This document shows, piece by piece, positions 1-13,134 of a stretch of DNA of 64,000 bases. Where the stretch lies: positions 166,014 through 230,013 of the forward strand of contig SZWC01000530.1 of assembly GCA_023375785.1 (NCBI GenBank). The letters run 5' to 3'. This stretch comes from Penium margaritaceum (taxonomy: Eukaryota > Streptophyta > Zygnematophyceae > Desmidiales > Peniaceae). The first letter of the stretch is position 1. Every line of letters starts with the position of its first letter. The position numbers were made by a program, and so were the translations under genes. Under the pieces are notes generated by a model. The model saw only the letters and a list, made by a program, of their open reading frames with translations, made no database searches and was not told the DNA's origin.

Positions 1-69
1 TATCATTGAGTGGTATGTGTGACTATCATTGAGTGGTATGTGTGACTATCATTGAGGGGTATGTGTGAC
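1..69. repeat. 23-bp tandem repeat, three units
   Basis: Three consecutive 23-bp units start at 1, 24 and 47. Each begins TATCATTGAG and ends GTATGTGTGAC. The third unit differs from the first two by one base (T to G). The array probably continues to the left of the window. Confidence 0.95.
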
Positions 70-1016
<947 letters not shown>

Positions 1017-1018
<2 letters not shown>

Positions 1019-2807
1019 TGGCAACATTACCTTTGAAAGCCTTCATCTGGAAGGTACATTGACAACAGGGTTCTGCTTGCACGACGCAGTCATCCAAAGG
1101 CAACCAGTGGGAACTCCAGCATCGAGTCACGATGGGCCGAAAGGATCACTGAGGATGCACCTACCTCACCTTATGTCGGTTGGAATTTGTCTGACCACAG
1201 CAGAGATGGTCAGACGTGTACAATGGATGTAATAACCTACAACAGTGTAAAAATCACAAAATCGATTGTAACATTTTGTGGTAAAAGGTTATGCGCACAT
1301 TACCACAACAATGTTCAAACCAATGTTTGTACTCAATTCCAGTCTACTCACATACACGTACATAATAAGTTATCTTTAACGAAGTTCGGAGTCCAAACAT
1401 GCCACTTCATTTCACTCTAGTTTGTCATCATGGTAAATGTGTCATATCTTCACAATCCTGAATAATTCCATTCATCGCACCTTTTCATTGTCTTTGTGCC
1501 TGAGTACTCACTTTTCTCATGGATAACATGGATTACCCACATGCAATGTTAATTTGTACACAACCCCAAATAGATATAACCAGTACATAATGCTCCTAAC
1601 AGTCGCTGACTCCCGGTCCGTACTATGGGAGGTATTGTTTTGGGTTAGCGACCAAATTCAACTTTGTCCAATGATGATATCCGGTAAACGTGATGGCATG
1701 TGTATTTTTCTCTTTTGCTACGTCCAATGACAGTCCAAACAGTCATCTTGATCGGTTCCAAATTGTAATAGGTGAATGTAAATGGTCCAAGATCAACATG
1801 CAATCGTTCGTCGATTAGGTGGTCAATGTGAATCTCATTGTCAACATCTGGAGGGAGACAAGAGATGACCTACGTACTGTGTGCACTGTAATTGGTCTGG
1901 TAATCCTGGATTAGGGTATCCAATGCTATGATTTTTTGGTGACTCCTCGTCCAATCACCAAGTGGTTTTCCACATAATGCCTTATTCATTTATTGGAAAA
2001 TTCAAACATCTATCAGTCCAGGTTTAGCACTATAAATCAAATAGCATATCTCCCTACACTACAAGTCCTCTAGCTCAAACGCTGTGGTTTTATGATTCTA
2101 CACATTTGACAATATGTAATTAGCCCAACAGCCTCCTCATCTCACTTAATAGAACACTGTATGTTGCTCTACGGAGCACCGAGTCTGCAAAGATTCCGTT
2201 CAGCGAAATACAAGGTTACATGGAGCAAACATATGGTTGTCTAATCTCAAAAAATAAAACTCTCAAAATCTTAGGTTCGTTTCAAAATCATCGGTTGCAA
2301 TATCATGTTCCAACATGAATAGGTAACAAGACACCTCATAAATAAATGTGAATAAGCAATGATTGTCTCAATGCTTCATTGTGCAAACACCATTTCTCAC
2401 GACCAGTCGACGATGCTGTTCTGCATCAATATGATCTGAGGTTGTCCACCATGGACACAAACACCAATTCACATGTTTTGATGCTGCATATGACAAAACT
2501 TCAGTTATGATCGGACGTAAACCTTCTTCAACTGTACCAATTGGGCACAAAATGTGCGTTTTTTTAACACAAAAATGTGACCACGGTGTCGTACTCGACT
2601 CGTAACTTCCCTCCTGGGCAGTACACCAACTCTTTCTTGGACAGCAACTGGAGTTGCTCCGAGCAGTAATGTTCATTCCTGTCGGTCGTATGATGTTGCC
2701 ACTCCAAGACTCGCGGTAGAGGTAATCGAACTAGGCTATGATACTGCTGAAATACCACTAGTACGTCCATCTCAACAGGCGACGTTTACTATCCTTACTC
2801 GCAATGT
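1017..2807. other. unassigned intergenic DNA
   Basis: AT-rich sequence without a recognisable gene. Two overlapping minus-strand frames near 2368-2770 (up to 102 codons) are cysteine- and tryptophan-rich but match no family I know. They could be exons of an unknown gene or chance frames. I see no terminal repeats or transposon ends here. Confidence 0.4.
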
Positions 2808-3690
2808 TTGGCAGCAGTAATGGCAAAACAACCATCAGGGACAACCACAGCGGCAATCAGCGGCAACCACACCAGCAATCAGCGGCAAGCACAACATCAA
2901 TCAGCAGCAACCGCAGCAGAAATCTGTGGGAAACATTACGGCAAGAATAGCAGTAACCACAGTGGCAACCATAGCGGGATACAGGGGCAACCATAGCAGC
3001 AGTCTGTGGTAATCAGCAGCAACCACATCTACAATCAGCAGCAACAACGGCAGCAACCACAGCGGCAAACAGCGGCAAACAGCGGCAATCAGCTGCAAAC
3101 ACAACAGAAATTAATGGCAAACACAGCGGCAACTGTAGGGGCAATCAGCAGCAACCACAACTTCAATCAGTGGCAACCACAGCGGAATTTAGCAGCAACC
3201 AAAATGGCAACCACAGCAGTAACCACAGCGACAACCACAGTGTCAGTCAGTGGCAAGAACAGCGGCAATCAGTGGCAAGAACAATGGAAATTAGTGGCAT
3301 CCACAACAGCGATCAGTGGCAATTAGAACAAATACGGCGGCAACCACATTGGAAATCAGCGGAAACAACAGCGGCAGTCAGTGGCAACTACAGCGGCAAT
3401 CAGCAGCAAGCACAGGAACATTCAGCGGCAACCACAGAAACAATCAGCGGCAAGCACAGTGGAAATCAGTGGCAACCACAGCGGCAATCAGCGGCATTCA
3501 TGTTGGCAACCACGCAAGCAATCAGCGGCAACTACAACCGCAATCTGCGGCAACCACAACCGCAATCAGCGGCAACCATAGCAGCAACCACTGCGGCAAT
3601 CAGCGGCAACTCTAGCTGCAACCACAACGGCAATGATGGCGGCAATCACCGTCAGCAACAGTGAAAATCAGCGGCTAAACTAATCAGTGG
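2808..3690. repeat. degenerate 22-bp CAG-type minisatellite
   Basis: The tract is built from a composite unit of about 22 bp: a 10-bp half like CAATCAGCGG followed by a 12-bp half like CAACCACAGCGG. Units drift by substitution and by loss or gain of halves. Clean consecutive 22-bp units are seen around 3519-3584. The unit contains no stop codon in the plus strand and 22 is not a multiple of 3, so long frames (for example 3170-3664 and 3316-3615) open in more than one phase. These frames encode Gln/Asn/Ser/Thr-rich peptides. I read them as a by-product of the repeat, not as genes. Confidence 0.85.
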
Positions 3691-4489
3691 CAACCAGCAG
3701 CAACTGGTGGCTACAAGCGGAATCCAGCTGCAACTAGTGATAACAGGCCAGACCTTCCTTAACGAAAACTAGAGGCATCTGTGAGAACGGCAACCAGAGG
3801 CAAGCATCGGGAACCAAGGGTGATGAGCAGCAACCAGTGGCTGTCTGAGGAAAACAGCGGCATCAGGGACAAACCACGGGAAAATATGGCTACAACCAGA
3901 GTAGAGCACGGCATAAGTGTGTGAGCATGTTGGGTAGACCAAACGTGGAGTCTGGAGATGGAAACAACCGTCCTGGAAAAGGTACAGTCATAACTTTCAC
4001 ATCATGTGACAAATTTGCATTTCTTGTTACCATGTACATGATTTTCCTTCATAGCATGAACTGTCTACTCAATTATCATGTACTTCAATGAAATCCTTCA
4101 GGTTTACCTCCTCCATCATCGGCTTCTGATCCTGATCTCCTTCTTCTTAAAAAAACCTGCCGTGAAGAATCTTGTTACCATTTGGGATACCAACAGAAGA
4201 GAGTTCATCGGTAGCGTTGACAGCTCGTTAGCATCATCTTAGCATAAACTTGCATCACAGTACCGTGCGGTGGGTGAACAATATGTCTGAAAACTAACAA
4301 GTGATTTTCAAATGACTCACGATGAGAATCACATCGTCACTTGTTTCTTTCAACTGTCAGAGTTCCATTTGCATGAAATATATCGATAAATTTCTTTGTT
4401 GTTTGGTCCATTTACAGGACCTGCACACTGATGGAACAAGGATTAAGATTATTTTGCTCCATGGGAAGTTTTCCTTGGAGCATCCGCAA
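3691..4489. other. unassigned DNA
   Basis: Decayed edge of the minisatellite up to about 3900, then sequence with no recognisable gene. Its right end (4490-4494, TCTAC) is the left target duplication of the copia element that follows. Confidence 0.5.
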
Positions 4490-4494
4490 TCTAC

Positions 4495-5364
4495 TGTTGA
4501 AGATTTGCCCCTCTGCATGCCCAAGTGCGGCACCGGGAGGCGCCGACGAGCCGCCAGAGAGAGGAAATTCCTCGTCGTTAGATCAGGCAACTCAAGGATT
4601 GCTCGGATCCTAAAATCGAGGGCTGCCCCTAAAAGTTGAAGAGTTGCTAAATCCGTTGGAAGTTGTTTCACCGGAATCGGACAAGTAACAAGGGAGATAT
4701 GGGCTTCTAAAGCTGGGGTGTGCGCAGTGGCTCTGGGAGGTGGCCGCGGTTCGACTGCCGGTGAATAATTGACCGGAACGAGTAACAAAATGTCATCTGG
4801 GGATTTTTCTCCGGAAGGACTGTCGAGGCGTCCGGTGGATGATTCGCCGGATTTCAGTAGTGCAGTTTTGTTACTGAGGAACGTAGCCAAAATCGTGGTC
4901 GGAGTCCATAAATCCCTATTACCAATCCCGATGATTAACTCTTCGAAACAGACCCCAAAGGCGCAAGGGGCACTGCCACTACGTGTAGCGACATCTACAC
5001 CTCCGGAATGGCGTTTTGATGGGTGATGTAGTGCACGCCGCCGACTGAGCGGCTGGTTTGCATTGCTGTGCTTTGGCTGACGTAGCGGGAGATACGGTGA
5101 TCCGAATTGCGCATGGTTTGGTGTGTTAAAGGGCTCATGACTAGCCCTACAAATGTTGAGATCATTTCCATGTAAAAAAACTAATGCAAAATTACGTTTT
5201 TCTCTTTGCAAAAGTGACTGTCTCACAACTGTCTTCCTCTCCCAGAAACATAGTGTGAGGCGACCAGAAAGCTCACGCTTAGACTTAGAACCACCCGCAC
5301 AAAACAAGCCGTGAGCACAGAAGACCAGTCAGGCCTCGTTGGAACTGCATCCCAATTTCCGACA
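4495..5364 (+). repeat. 5' LTR, copia family A copy 1
   Basis: 870 bp, TG...CA ends. It aligns along its length with 9792-10773. It carries two 21-bp near-palindromes (4757-4777, 4831-4851) and a hairpin 86 bases before its end (5253-5278). An 85-base block around the hairpin is shared with the LTRs at 28000, 58226 and 63363. Confidence 0.93.
5253..5278 (+). promoter_or_regulatory. conserved LTR hairpin, invariant loop
   Basis: Stem GTGTGAG/CTCACGC (one G-T pair) around the 12-nt loop GCGACCAGAAAG. The same structure is at 10661-10686, 28193-28218, 58313-58338 (minus) and 63452-63477 (minus), always about 87-90 bases before the LTR end. Position suggests a role in the transcript's 5' or 3' end region. 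The function is inferred, not shown. Confidence 0.7.
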
Positions 5365-5366
5365 AA

Positions 5367-5381
5367 GGGTTATGGGCCCAC
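5367..5381 (+). promoter_or_regulatory. primer binding site, initiator tRNA-Met anticodon arm
   Basis: GGGTTATGGGCCCAC starts two bases after the LTR. From memory of the plant initiator tRNA-Met sequence, it is complementary to the 15 nt covering the anticodon stem 5' side and loop (about nt 27-41), not to the tRNA 3' end. Drosophila copia and yeast Ty5 are known to prime with a cleaved half of this tRNA. Confidence 0.75.
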
Positions 5382-5474
5382 AGCCCTGACCGGTCTACAA
5401 ATCGCTCACGGCTATCGTGGCGGACGGGATCGTCATCGGGGACGACATCGCCGTCAAGGTCTGAGGTCCCGGAG

Positions 5475-6230
5475 TTGAAGACTGCGCAATTGGCACAGAA
5501 GGAGATGCAGCCCATCCAGAAGTATGCAGGTGGCCCTGGCTACGGGCTATGGAGGTGGCACTTCAAGCTGCACCTTGCGCATAAGGGGGTGCTGGAGATC
5601 ATGAAGGGAATGGAAGTCCTTGACGAAGCGACGGCGATGGAAGTGCAGAAGGAGGACTTTGCGAAGAAGAACATGGAGGCGCTCATGCTGCTGGTATCCG
5701 GGATGGCCGAGTTGCAGTGGGGCTACTTCCAGGGCTGGAAGCTAGAAGCCAAAGCTTGGCAAAAACTCTATGCCATCCATCAATCCAAGTTGCTGGCGAA
5801 CAAAATCTTCGTAATGAAGCAACTCCTGATAGTGAGAATCGAGGAGGGAGATAGTGTCATCTCCGCCATGGAGCCGATCGAGTCGCTCGCCTCACGATGC
5901 AACGATGTGGGATGGGAGATCGACACACAACTGCGGGCGATGCCCTCCTCATGGCCCTTCCTGATAGTTGGAGCCCTCTTATTACCGTCTTGGGAGTATG
6001 GGCAGAGGACAGGCTCACCCATGGCGTTATCGCAGAGTACATCCGCAACGAGGCACAGTGACGAAGCTGCGGGGAGTCCTTGTCGTCATCATCAGCCCTC
6101 GTCACCAAAACGCGTGGTGGCGGAAGTAGGGCCAAGGGAGGTGGCGGACATGGCGCGGCAAGAAGGACGCCAAGAAGGGTGCATGCCAAAACTACGGCAA
6201 GGAGGGCCACTTGGCCTGTGAGTGCACCGA
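5475..6230 (+). pseudogene. copia gag relic with zinc knuckle
   Basis: The frame begins about 100 bases after the primer site. It encodes the copia gag start, with the typical tryptophan-rich segment (YGLWRWHFKLHL) near residue 25 and an alpha-helical body of the UBN2/DUF4219 kind. A CCHC-like zinc knuckle (CQNYGKEGHLACEC) is visible at 6184-6225. Gag forms the virus-like particle. The relic is broken and read in more than one frame. Confidence 0.8.
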
Positions 6231-6239
6231 GGAGGCAAA

Positions 6240-6620
6240 GGCCGGCGACAAGGATGCTAAAGGCAAGAAGGCGCTCCTCAACGACAATGAAAACCATGAC
6301 CCCAAGAAGGCCAACCGGCGATGCCTTGACTCCGGAGCGGAGGAGCATACCCACGATGAGAAGGTTGGGTTCATCAACTACATCAAGTCTAGCAAATCCA
6401 CGATGGTCGCGAACGTCAAGGTCGAGCCGGCGGCTGGCCAAGGCGATGTGGACGTGGAGGTGGTGGTTGGTGGGAAGTGGGTGCAACGCGTCATCAAGGA
6501 CGTGTAGCACATACCTGGATTGGCTGCCATTCTAAGTGTTAGCCACCTGACTGACAAGGGGTACAAGGTGCTCTTTAGTAGAAGAGGGGAATCCATGTAG
6601 AAGGATGGTGGCGGTGAGCC
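6240..6620 (+). pseudogene. copia aspartic protease relic
   Basis: After the zinc knuckle comes a basic spacer, then CLDSGAEEHT, the copia protease active-site region (normally D-S-G-A-T). Further on is a segment like the family's late protease part (near 6500-6560). The protease would cut the Gag-Pol polyprotein. It is a fossil. Confidence 0.75.
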
Positions 6621-6621
6621 C

Positions 6622-7641
6622 GTGCTGGAGGCTAAGCGCAAGGGAGGCCTCTACATCACGGAGACCAAGGTGATCCCCGCGGCGACAGATTCAGCAGGCT
6701 TGCAAGAACGCACCGTCAACGTGGCCAAAGGAGGGGGAGCTCATCTGGAGCTCTGGCACCAACAACTAGGGCATTCCTCACCCACAGTCGTGAAGGACAT
6801 GGTGAAGCGCGAGTTGGTACGCGGCCTCGTCATCGGCAGTGGGAAAGAGGAGATGGATGTAGCAAAGAAAAAAAAGTATGAGCCGTATATGTTGGGCAAG
6901 GTACGGCGCAAACTGTTCAACAAGAACGTGAATCGTGTCTCGGACCTGCTAGAGGTCGTGCACAACGATGTGTGTAAACCATTCAAGATGGCGTCAAAGA
7001 GCAGCACGTGTTACTTTGTCACCTTCATTAATGACTACAGCAGAAAAATCTACGTGTACTTCATGAAGCGGAAAGGCGAGGTCCTGGACTGGCTGAAGGA
7101 GTATGTCACCGCGGTGGAGAGACAGACTGACCGGAAGGTCAGAGCACTACGCAGCGAGAGAGGCAGGGAGTACGTGGACTGTAGCGGGTGCATGAAGCAG
7201 CAGGGCATAAAATGAGAACAATCTATGCCATATTCACCTAAGTCAAATGGCGTGGCAGAGCGGACGAACCAGACGCTGCTGAACATGGTATGGATCATGT
7301 TGGTGGATGCGGAATTGCCACAATGCTTCTGGGCGGATGCTCTCTGTACGGTGAGCTACACCATCAACCTCACTCCTACAGCAGTGCTGAAGGAGAAATG
7401 CGGCTGGAAAACGCCGCAGGAGGTTTGGAGCCGGCGCAAGCCAAGTTTGGCACACCTGAAAGTGTTTGGGTGCAAGGTGCATGCGATTGTGCAGGCTGCA
7501 CAGAGGCGTGAGAACAAGCTGGAGCCGTGGACAAAGTCGTACCTCTTCCTTGGCTATGAGGGCACGCACAAGGCGTATAGGCTCTATGACATGCGCAAGG
7601 AGGAGGTAATCCACAGCCGAGACGTCAACTTTTATGAGTAG
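6622..7641 (+). pseudogene. copia GAG-pre-integrase and integrase relic
   Basis: The first part (6622-7215) has the pre-integrase zinc segment (LWHQQLGHSS) followed by the integrase core start (DLLEVVHNDVCKPF, FINDYSRKIYVYF). The second part (7225-7641) has the core end (YSPKSNGVAERTNQTLLNM, ending SYTINLTPTAVL) and the C-terminal part (LKVFGCKVHA, LFLGYEGTHKAYRLYD). The order is normal for copia. It is a fossil. Confidence 0.88.
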
Positions 7642-8124
7642 CAGAGTTACATCAGAAGCAACAATGTGGACGTGGTGGACTCTCCAAAGTTGGGGGAGTG
7701 GTTCTAGCTCCTTGACGACAAGAAGGAGCCGGCGGACGCCAAAGTTGAGGATGCAGCATCAGAGTGTGAAGGTGTACCAGCGGTGGCAGACGACACAGAG
7801 GACTCCGATGACGATCAAGCTGATGAAAAGATCCACCAGAAGGATCCGGTGGATGAGGCATCAAGGGTGCCAAGGCGCGCACTCCCGGAAGAGTGTGCAT
7901 CGGGCGTCGGTTGAAAATCCACCGGACATGCCGGCCGTTTGAACGATGTTTTGCCGGAGCGGGAGAGATCCTTGGGGAGCCATCCGGTCAATGATTCACT
8001 GGAGCGTGCTGAGTCAAAGGGATCGCAGCACAGCGACGATGTGCCACCAAAACTACCGCGCCGCAGCGGGAGGCAGCAAAAAGCGGAGAAGCGCTTTGAC
8101 GCAAGCACCAATTGATAAATCAGC
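7642..8124 (+). pseudogene. acidic linker between integrase and reverse transcriptase
   Basis: Low-conservation hinge typical of copia pol, rich in charged residues and proline. It contains a 21-bp near-palindrome (7983-8003) related to those in the LTR. The corresponding linker in copy 2 carries two such units and reads as repeated R-R-P-V-D-D-S-P-E-R. Confidence 0.6.
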
Positions 8125-9009
8125 ATGATGTGGTACACGCTAGCTTCATCAACAGAGCCAACTACCGTGCAAGAGGCGCTTGTACGACCTGAAGGGGATC
8201 AATGGGACGCAGCCATCGAATCAGAGCTGGCTTCCATCACGGAAAATGATACGTGGGAGCTGGTTGACAGGTCGAAAGATGCCAAGGTGATGGGCTCAAA
8301 GTGGGTCTTTAAGACCAAGTTCACAAAGGAAGGTGTGGTTGACAAATACAAGGTACGGCTGGTGGCGAAGGGATATGCACAGCGTAAGGGCGAGCACTAT
8401 GATGAGACATTTGCTCCTATCGTCAAATTCACAAGCATCCGGGCGATCCTTGCATTGACGGCTGCAAACGACATGGAGCTCCACCAAATGGACGTATAGA
8501 CGGCCTTCCTCAACAACATCATATATAAAGAGATCTACATGGAGGCGCTCGAGGGGTTGTAGGCACCGGAGGGCACGGTGTGCAAGCTGCGGAAGTCCTT
8601 GTAAGGGCTAAAACAATCGCCTAGATGTTGTTGCCAACACATGGAAAGCTTCATGACACAACTCGGGTTCAAGCACTATGAGGCGGATCACAATGTGTAC
8701 GTGCGGCGCAACAAGCAGCTCCATCAGATTGTCGCACTCTATGTTGACAACCTGATTTTGTGCTTGACAGATTTGCTGAGCCTACAGCAGCTGAAAGAGC
8801 AGCTAAGTGGCAGATTCCAGATGACGGACATGGAGGAGCTAGAGTACTACCCCGTGTTGAGCATCACGCGGAACCGGAGGGCATGCACGCTTGAACTGGG
8901 ACAGGCCAAATACGTGGCCGAGGTGCTGAAGCGGTACGGCATGGAGGACTACAAACCAGTTGTCAGTCCGGTCTCCACGACCTGTGAACTGAGTGCGGCA
9001 ATGGTGTAG
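8125..9009 (+). pseudogene. copia reverse transcriptase relic
   Basis: The typical RVT_2 start (WDAAIESELASITENDTWEL, then SKWVFKTKF, VRLVAKGYAQRKGEHYDETFAPIVKFTSIR) is followed by the MDV/AFLN region, the Y-G-L-K-Q region and the catalytic box area (YVDNLIL). It continues to the thumb (RYGMEDYKPVVSPVSTTCE). It copies element RNA to DNA in the particle. It is a fossil, broken in several places. Confidence 0.9.
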
Positions 9010-9748
9010 TAAACAAAAGGAGGGCGGGAGGATATGGCAGGTATGCCCTACCAATCGGCATTGGGAAACCTCATGTACGCCATGGTGGCGACTTGACCGG
9101 AATTGGCCTACGCGTTGGGCCAAGTGAGCAGGTATGTGGCCGATCGAGGGCCACTACACTGGCAGGCGGTGAAGCGCATCCTCCGCTACCTACAGGCAAC
9201 ACGGCACGCGTCCATGAAGTTCGACGGCAAGGAGCGGGCGGGCCCTTTGTATCTGGTCTTCTATGCGGATGTAGACTATGCTAGTGATGTGGACAAGCGG
9301 AAGTCCACATCCGGCTACGTGTTCTTCCTCGCTGGTACAATGGTCTTGTGGTGCAGCAGGAAGCAAGACTGCGTTACCACCTCCATAGTGGAAGTATAGT
9401 ACATCGTGCTGGCTGAGGCGGTCAAGGAGGCGGTGTGGCTGCACAGGTTGCTGGGGGAGCTTGGCGTGCCGCAGTAGGAGCCTACGGTGGTGCATGAGGA
9501 CAACACCGGCTCAATCTCGCTTACCAACAACCCGATCCAGTACAAGAGGACGAAGCACATTGATGCTTTATCACTACGCACTAGACATGGTTGAAAAGGG
9601 GCAGGTGGTGCTGCAGCACTGCAGCACGCACAACATGCTTGCGGATTGCTTGACCAAAGCGCAACCCATGGACTGGTACACATTGAGCATGGCCGGGCTT
9701 GGGATGACCAGCTATGATGGGCTGGAGGACGCAGCGGAAGATGAGTGA
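9010..9748 (+). pseudogene. copia RNase H relic
   Basis: Contains the connection to RNase H (ALGQVSRYVADRGPLHWQAVKRILRYLQ), the first acidic box (YADVDYASDVDKRKSTSGYVFFLAG), and the ADCLTKAQP end motif typical of copia pol. The pol relic ends shortly before the polypurine tract. Confidence 0.88.
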
Positions 9749-9780
9749 GAGCAAGCAGGAGTAGCAGGCATGGCAGGTGT

Positions 9781-9791
9781 AAGGGGGGGGA
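9781..9791 (+). promoter_or_regulatory. polypurine tract
   Basis: AAGGGGGGGGA directly precedes the 3' LTR TGTTGA. In LTR elements this run primes second-strand DNA. Confidence 0.85.
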
Positions 9792-10773
9792 TGTTGAAGG
9801 TTTGCCCCTCTGCATGCCCAAGTGCGGCGCCGGGAGGCGTCGACGAGCCGCCATAGATAGGAAATTCCTTGTCGTTGGATCTAGCGACTCGAGGATTGCT
9901 CGGATCGTGAAATGGAGGATTGCCCCTGAAAGTTGACGAGTTGCTGAATCTGGTGGAAGCTGTTCACTGCAATTGGAAAAGCAACGAGGGAGATATGGGC
10001 TTCTAAGGTTGGGGTGTGCACTGCGGCTCTGGGAGCTGGCAGCGATTTGACTGCCGGTAAATAATTGACCAGAATGAGTAACAAAACATCATCTGGGGAT
10101 TCTGCTCCGGAGGAACTGCCGAGGAGCCCGGTGGATGATTCGTCAGATTTCAGTAGTGAAGTTTTTTTTTAGAAAGGGACTTGGCAAAAAGCCTGGCTCG
10201 GAGTCCGAAACTCAGTAGTACTATTTGTTACTCAGGGACTTTGTCAAAATTCTGACTACAGGTCCGCAAACAGGTTTCGAACCACATCAATCCCCATCAC
10301 AAAACTCGATGATTAACTCTTTGAAACAGACCCTAAAGGCGTGGGGGGAACCACCACTACGTGTAGGGACATCTGTGCCTCCGGAATGGCATTTTGATGG
10401 GTCCTTGATGTGTGAAGGCGCCTCGGCGGGCGACGTGGTGTGCACCGTCGACTAAGCGGCTGGTTTGGGATGCTGCGCTTTGGCTGACGTAGCGGGAGCT
10501 ACGGTGGTCGGAATCGTGCACGGTTTGGTGCATTTGAGAGCTCGTGACTAGCCCTACAAAGTTTTAAGATCATGTCAATGCTAAAAAACTAATGCAAAAT
10601 CACGTTATTCCCTTCGTAATAGTGACTGTCTTATAACTGTCTTCCACTCCCAGAAACATAGCGTGGGGCGACCAGAAAGCTTACGCTTCGACTCAGGACC
10701 ACCTGCACAAAAACAAGCCATGAGCACAGAAGACCAGTCTGGCCTTGTTGGAACTGTATCCCAGTTTCTGACA
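9792..10773 (+). repeat. 3' LTR, copia family A copy 1
   Basis: 982 bp, TGTTGA...GACA, followed by the target duplication TCTAC. It holds 21-bp near-palindromes at 10053-10073 and 10127-10147 and the hairpin at 10661-10686. In this copy the stem changes leave G-T pairs, so pairing is kept. Confidence 0.92.
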
Positions 10774-10778
10774 TCTAC

Positions 10779-11978
10779 TTCATGTGTTGTGACGAGTACA
10801 CTGTGTTGATGGCTACATGCGGGCACTCACTGGATGTCAGCAATGGTCCCTTCTGGTGCAACGGGTACACTAAACAGTCATGCAATGGCTTCTTTCAGGA
10901 GGATTCATTCTTCTGGATGGTAGCAGGGCTTGTACTTGCAGGTGTCAAAATTCGCCAGCTGGCAGTCCGGTGAGGTCATGGCGATTCGAATTACTATCTT
11001 GTAGATCCTCTCCCCTGGCAGATATACTCAAGCATCAGGAGAAATGTTTCAGGTGCATGATGATTTTATCCATTGTTGCAATAAAACCATTTCTTCATTA
11101 CCTGCTTCCAGTTCTTAGGTGTTCCTCATATTAATTAACAAGTAATTGCTTCATTCTACACGCTGATCTTGATAACAATGCATCGTAAACATGCTTCGTA
11201 GTATGTTTGATGACAGAAACCAACATCATATGTGATTAATATGTGATTTACATCACATATTAAATCTGAAACATTCATATTTTTTATGATTGTTTCTGAT
11301 CAAAGTTGTCTAATGTCTTTTTTACATCACTGCTTGGGATCACAAAGGAACAACAATAATGCAGGTGCTTGATGACAAAAACCATTGATGCAACACAGAC
11401 ATATCACATAGTGATTCGTACACCTCTTCCCATTGACTGCCTGTTTATGCCATTCAATAACATGGAACTTTCTTGTGATCTACACTGGTCAAACTGACAA
11501 ATCAACATTACAGTACTTCATACTAAATTTACACTTCATAGTGCTTACATCCTGCATGCTGTTTATCATGATTTACATCTAGAGTGACCCATTCCCTGTA
11601 TTGACTCTTTTTGTTATGAGTTGTTGTCGCATATTTTCCCTACTACATCACTCAATCACAATATCACGCTCATATTCGTTTCACAAATGCATGCAACGTA
11701 TGTCATAGAACTTTGTGAATGTTACATTAAGATTCTACCACATCAACAAAACAGCCACTACAACTAACTAAACGAAGATCATGGTACAAGGGCGAGGAGT
11801 GTAGTGGATCAACAACAAACCTATTCATGTGTTGGCCATACCATTGACGTCATCCTAGAGTGCTTCACTACATTCTACAATTCATACAAAGTTTTTGCAG
11901 GAACAACATGTCATACTTGTCAATGCATTGAACAGATTCTATGTAGCCAGTGTATTGCTTCGCTACAATAATGCAACA
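10779..11978. other. unassigned AT-rich DNA
   Basis: No recognisable gene. Plus-strand frames at 10782-10973 and 10880-11134 (63 and 84 codons) match nothing I know. The right part borders the minus-strand gene relic and may include its 3' untranslated region. Confidence 0.4.
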
Positions 11979-12500
11979 CTACCTCTTCCTTTTCCTCCCA
12001 CCTCCATCCTCACCCTCATCATCCTCCTTCTTTCCATACTTGTCCCCATATTTCTTATCCCTTCTTGCCCTTTTGTCATCTGCCACCAACTTGTTGTACC
12101 TCTGTATATGGGTATGCCGAAGAGCTTTCAGGTGCCTCCGAATGCTTGACGTGTCCTCCATCCAGTCCATGAAGCTGATGGGGTTTGTTGCCCTCGCTTT
12201 TTCATCCATTCTTTGACCAAGCGTTTGATAGAATTCCCTCATACTGTTGAAAAGTGACTTGGCCAAACCCTCATGGACTGACTATGCGACCAGACCAATC
12301 CGTACCTGGAATGAGTGAGCAGATTTCATCACTTGCTTACTGATGCTCCTTGCCCAAAAATGGTACGGTGGAGAGGGAAACCTTGTGTTTACTTCTTTGT
12401 TCCACCTAAAACTCCAGAAACTAGGCTCCCACAAAAAGCCACACATCCACGTGCTTGTGGGCCACATTTTGTCTTGAAAATGATGCCACAGACCTGCTGG

Positions 12501-12790
12501 CTAGTTGCCAGTCAGGTCTCTTTGCCGCCGCCGCCACAACACTACCCCATGTTGCACAATTGTGTCCATCAGCATTTCCAGCCCCAGAGGCCACACAGAT
12601 CCTCCTTCAAACCCATAGTAAAGGTATGCATAAATTGCACTGCCAATGTTCAGCTCATTTCCCCCATGGACAGCATACAAATGGATCCTGAACTCAAGCA
12701 TCACTGGGAGCGGTGGACGGGCTTTAAACCATTGCTTAGCTGATCCATCTCTCAGCAGATTTCGAATCACTTTCTCTTGCAAAATGCATA
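12501..12790 (-). CDS. exon-like frame of the unknown gene
   Basis: Open minus-strand frame of about 90-100 codons, with hydrophobic and aromatic residues (RPPLPVMLEFRIHLYAV, GSAIYAYLYYGFEGG). A TTTTGCAAG acceptor candidate lies near 12775. The phase relative to the previous exon was not resolved. No domain recognised. Confidence 0.35.
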
Positions 12791-13134
12791 TACCAATGAA
12801 ATATAAGAAGACCAACACATATTCTGTTTACTAGAGTAAGTGAACAAAAACAGGTACATTGCCAAAAGAAAAGGACTTGACCTCAACATTTGAACATCAA
12901 TAAATACACTTTCATTTCATGTTCACATGTCGTAGACACACCATACATCATCAAAACAGACCACTAAACTTCAACTGAAAAAGCTTCTTATCTCTTGTAT
13001 GCGTTTGCCATATCATACCACCCCACCTCACCAAACCATGACAAAGTCAATGTGGTACAACCAAAAAACGATGGACCATCTATGACAGTATATGCCAAAA
13101 TTACTACGACATCATACAACATGTACCCACTCAC

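Larger units (their letters stand above)
4495..10773 (+). mobile_element. Ty1/copia LTR retrotransposon, family A copy 1 (fossil)
   Basis: Complete in outline: a 5' LTR, primer site, gag, protease, integrase, reverse transcriptase and RNase H in copia order, polypurine tract and 3' LTR. LTRs start TGTTGA and end GACA. A 5-bp target duplication TCTAC lies at 4490-4494 and 10774-10778. The two LTRs differ at very roughly one base in eight by eye, mostly transitions, so the insertion is old. The coding region is broken many times (on the order of ten), so this copy cannot be autonomous. A second copy of the family is on the minus strand at the right end of the window. Confidence 0.93.

Noticed and set aside
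3006-3664. Gln/Asn-rich frames that look like a prion-like protein
   Set aside because: Open in more than one phase because the 22-bp unit has no stop codon. No start context and no frame preference seen.
2808-3690. CRISPR array
   Set aside because: The units are adjacent, drift in length and have no unique spacers. A eukaryotic minisatellite fits better.
4357-5307. 316-codon minus-strand frame
   Set aside because: It lies on the antisense strand of the copia A 5' LTR and crosses the element border, so it cannot be an original gene. GC-rich LTR sequence explains the lack of stops.
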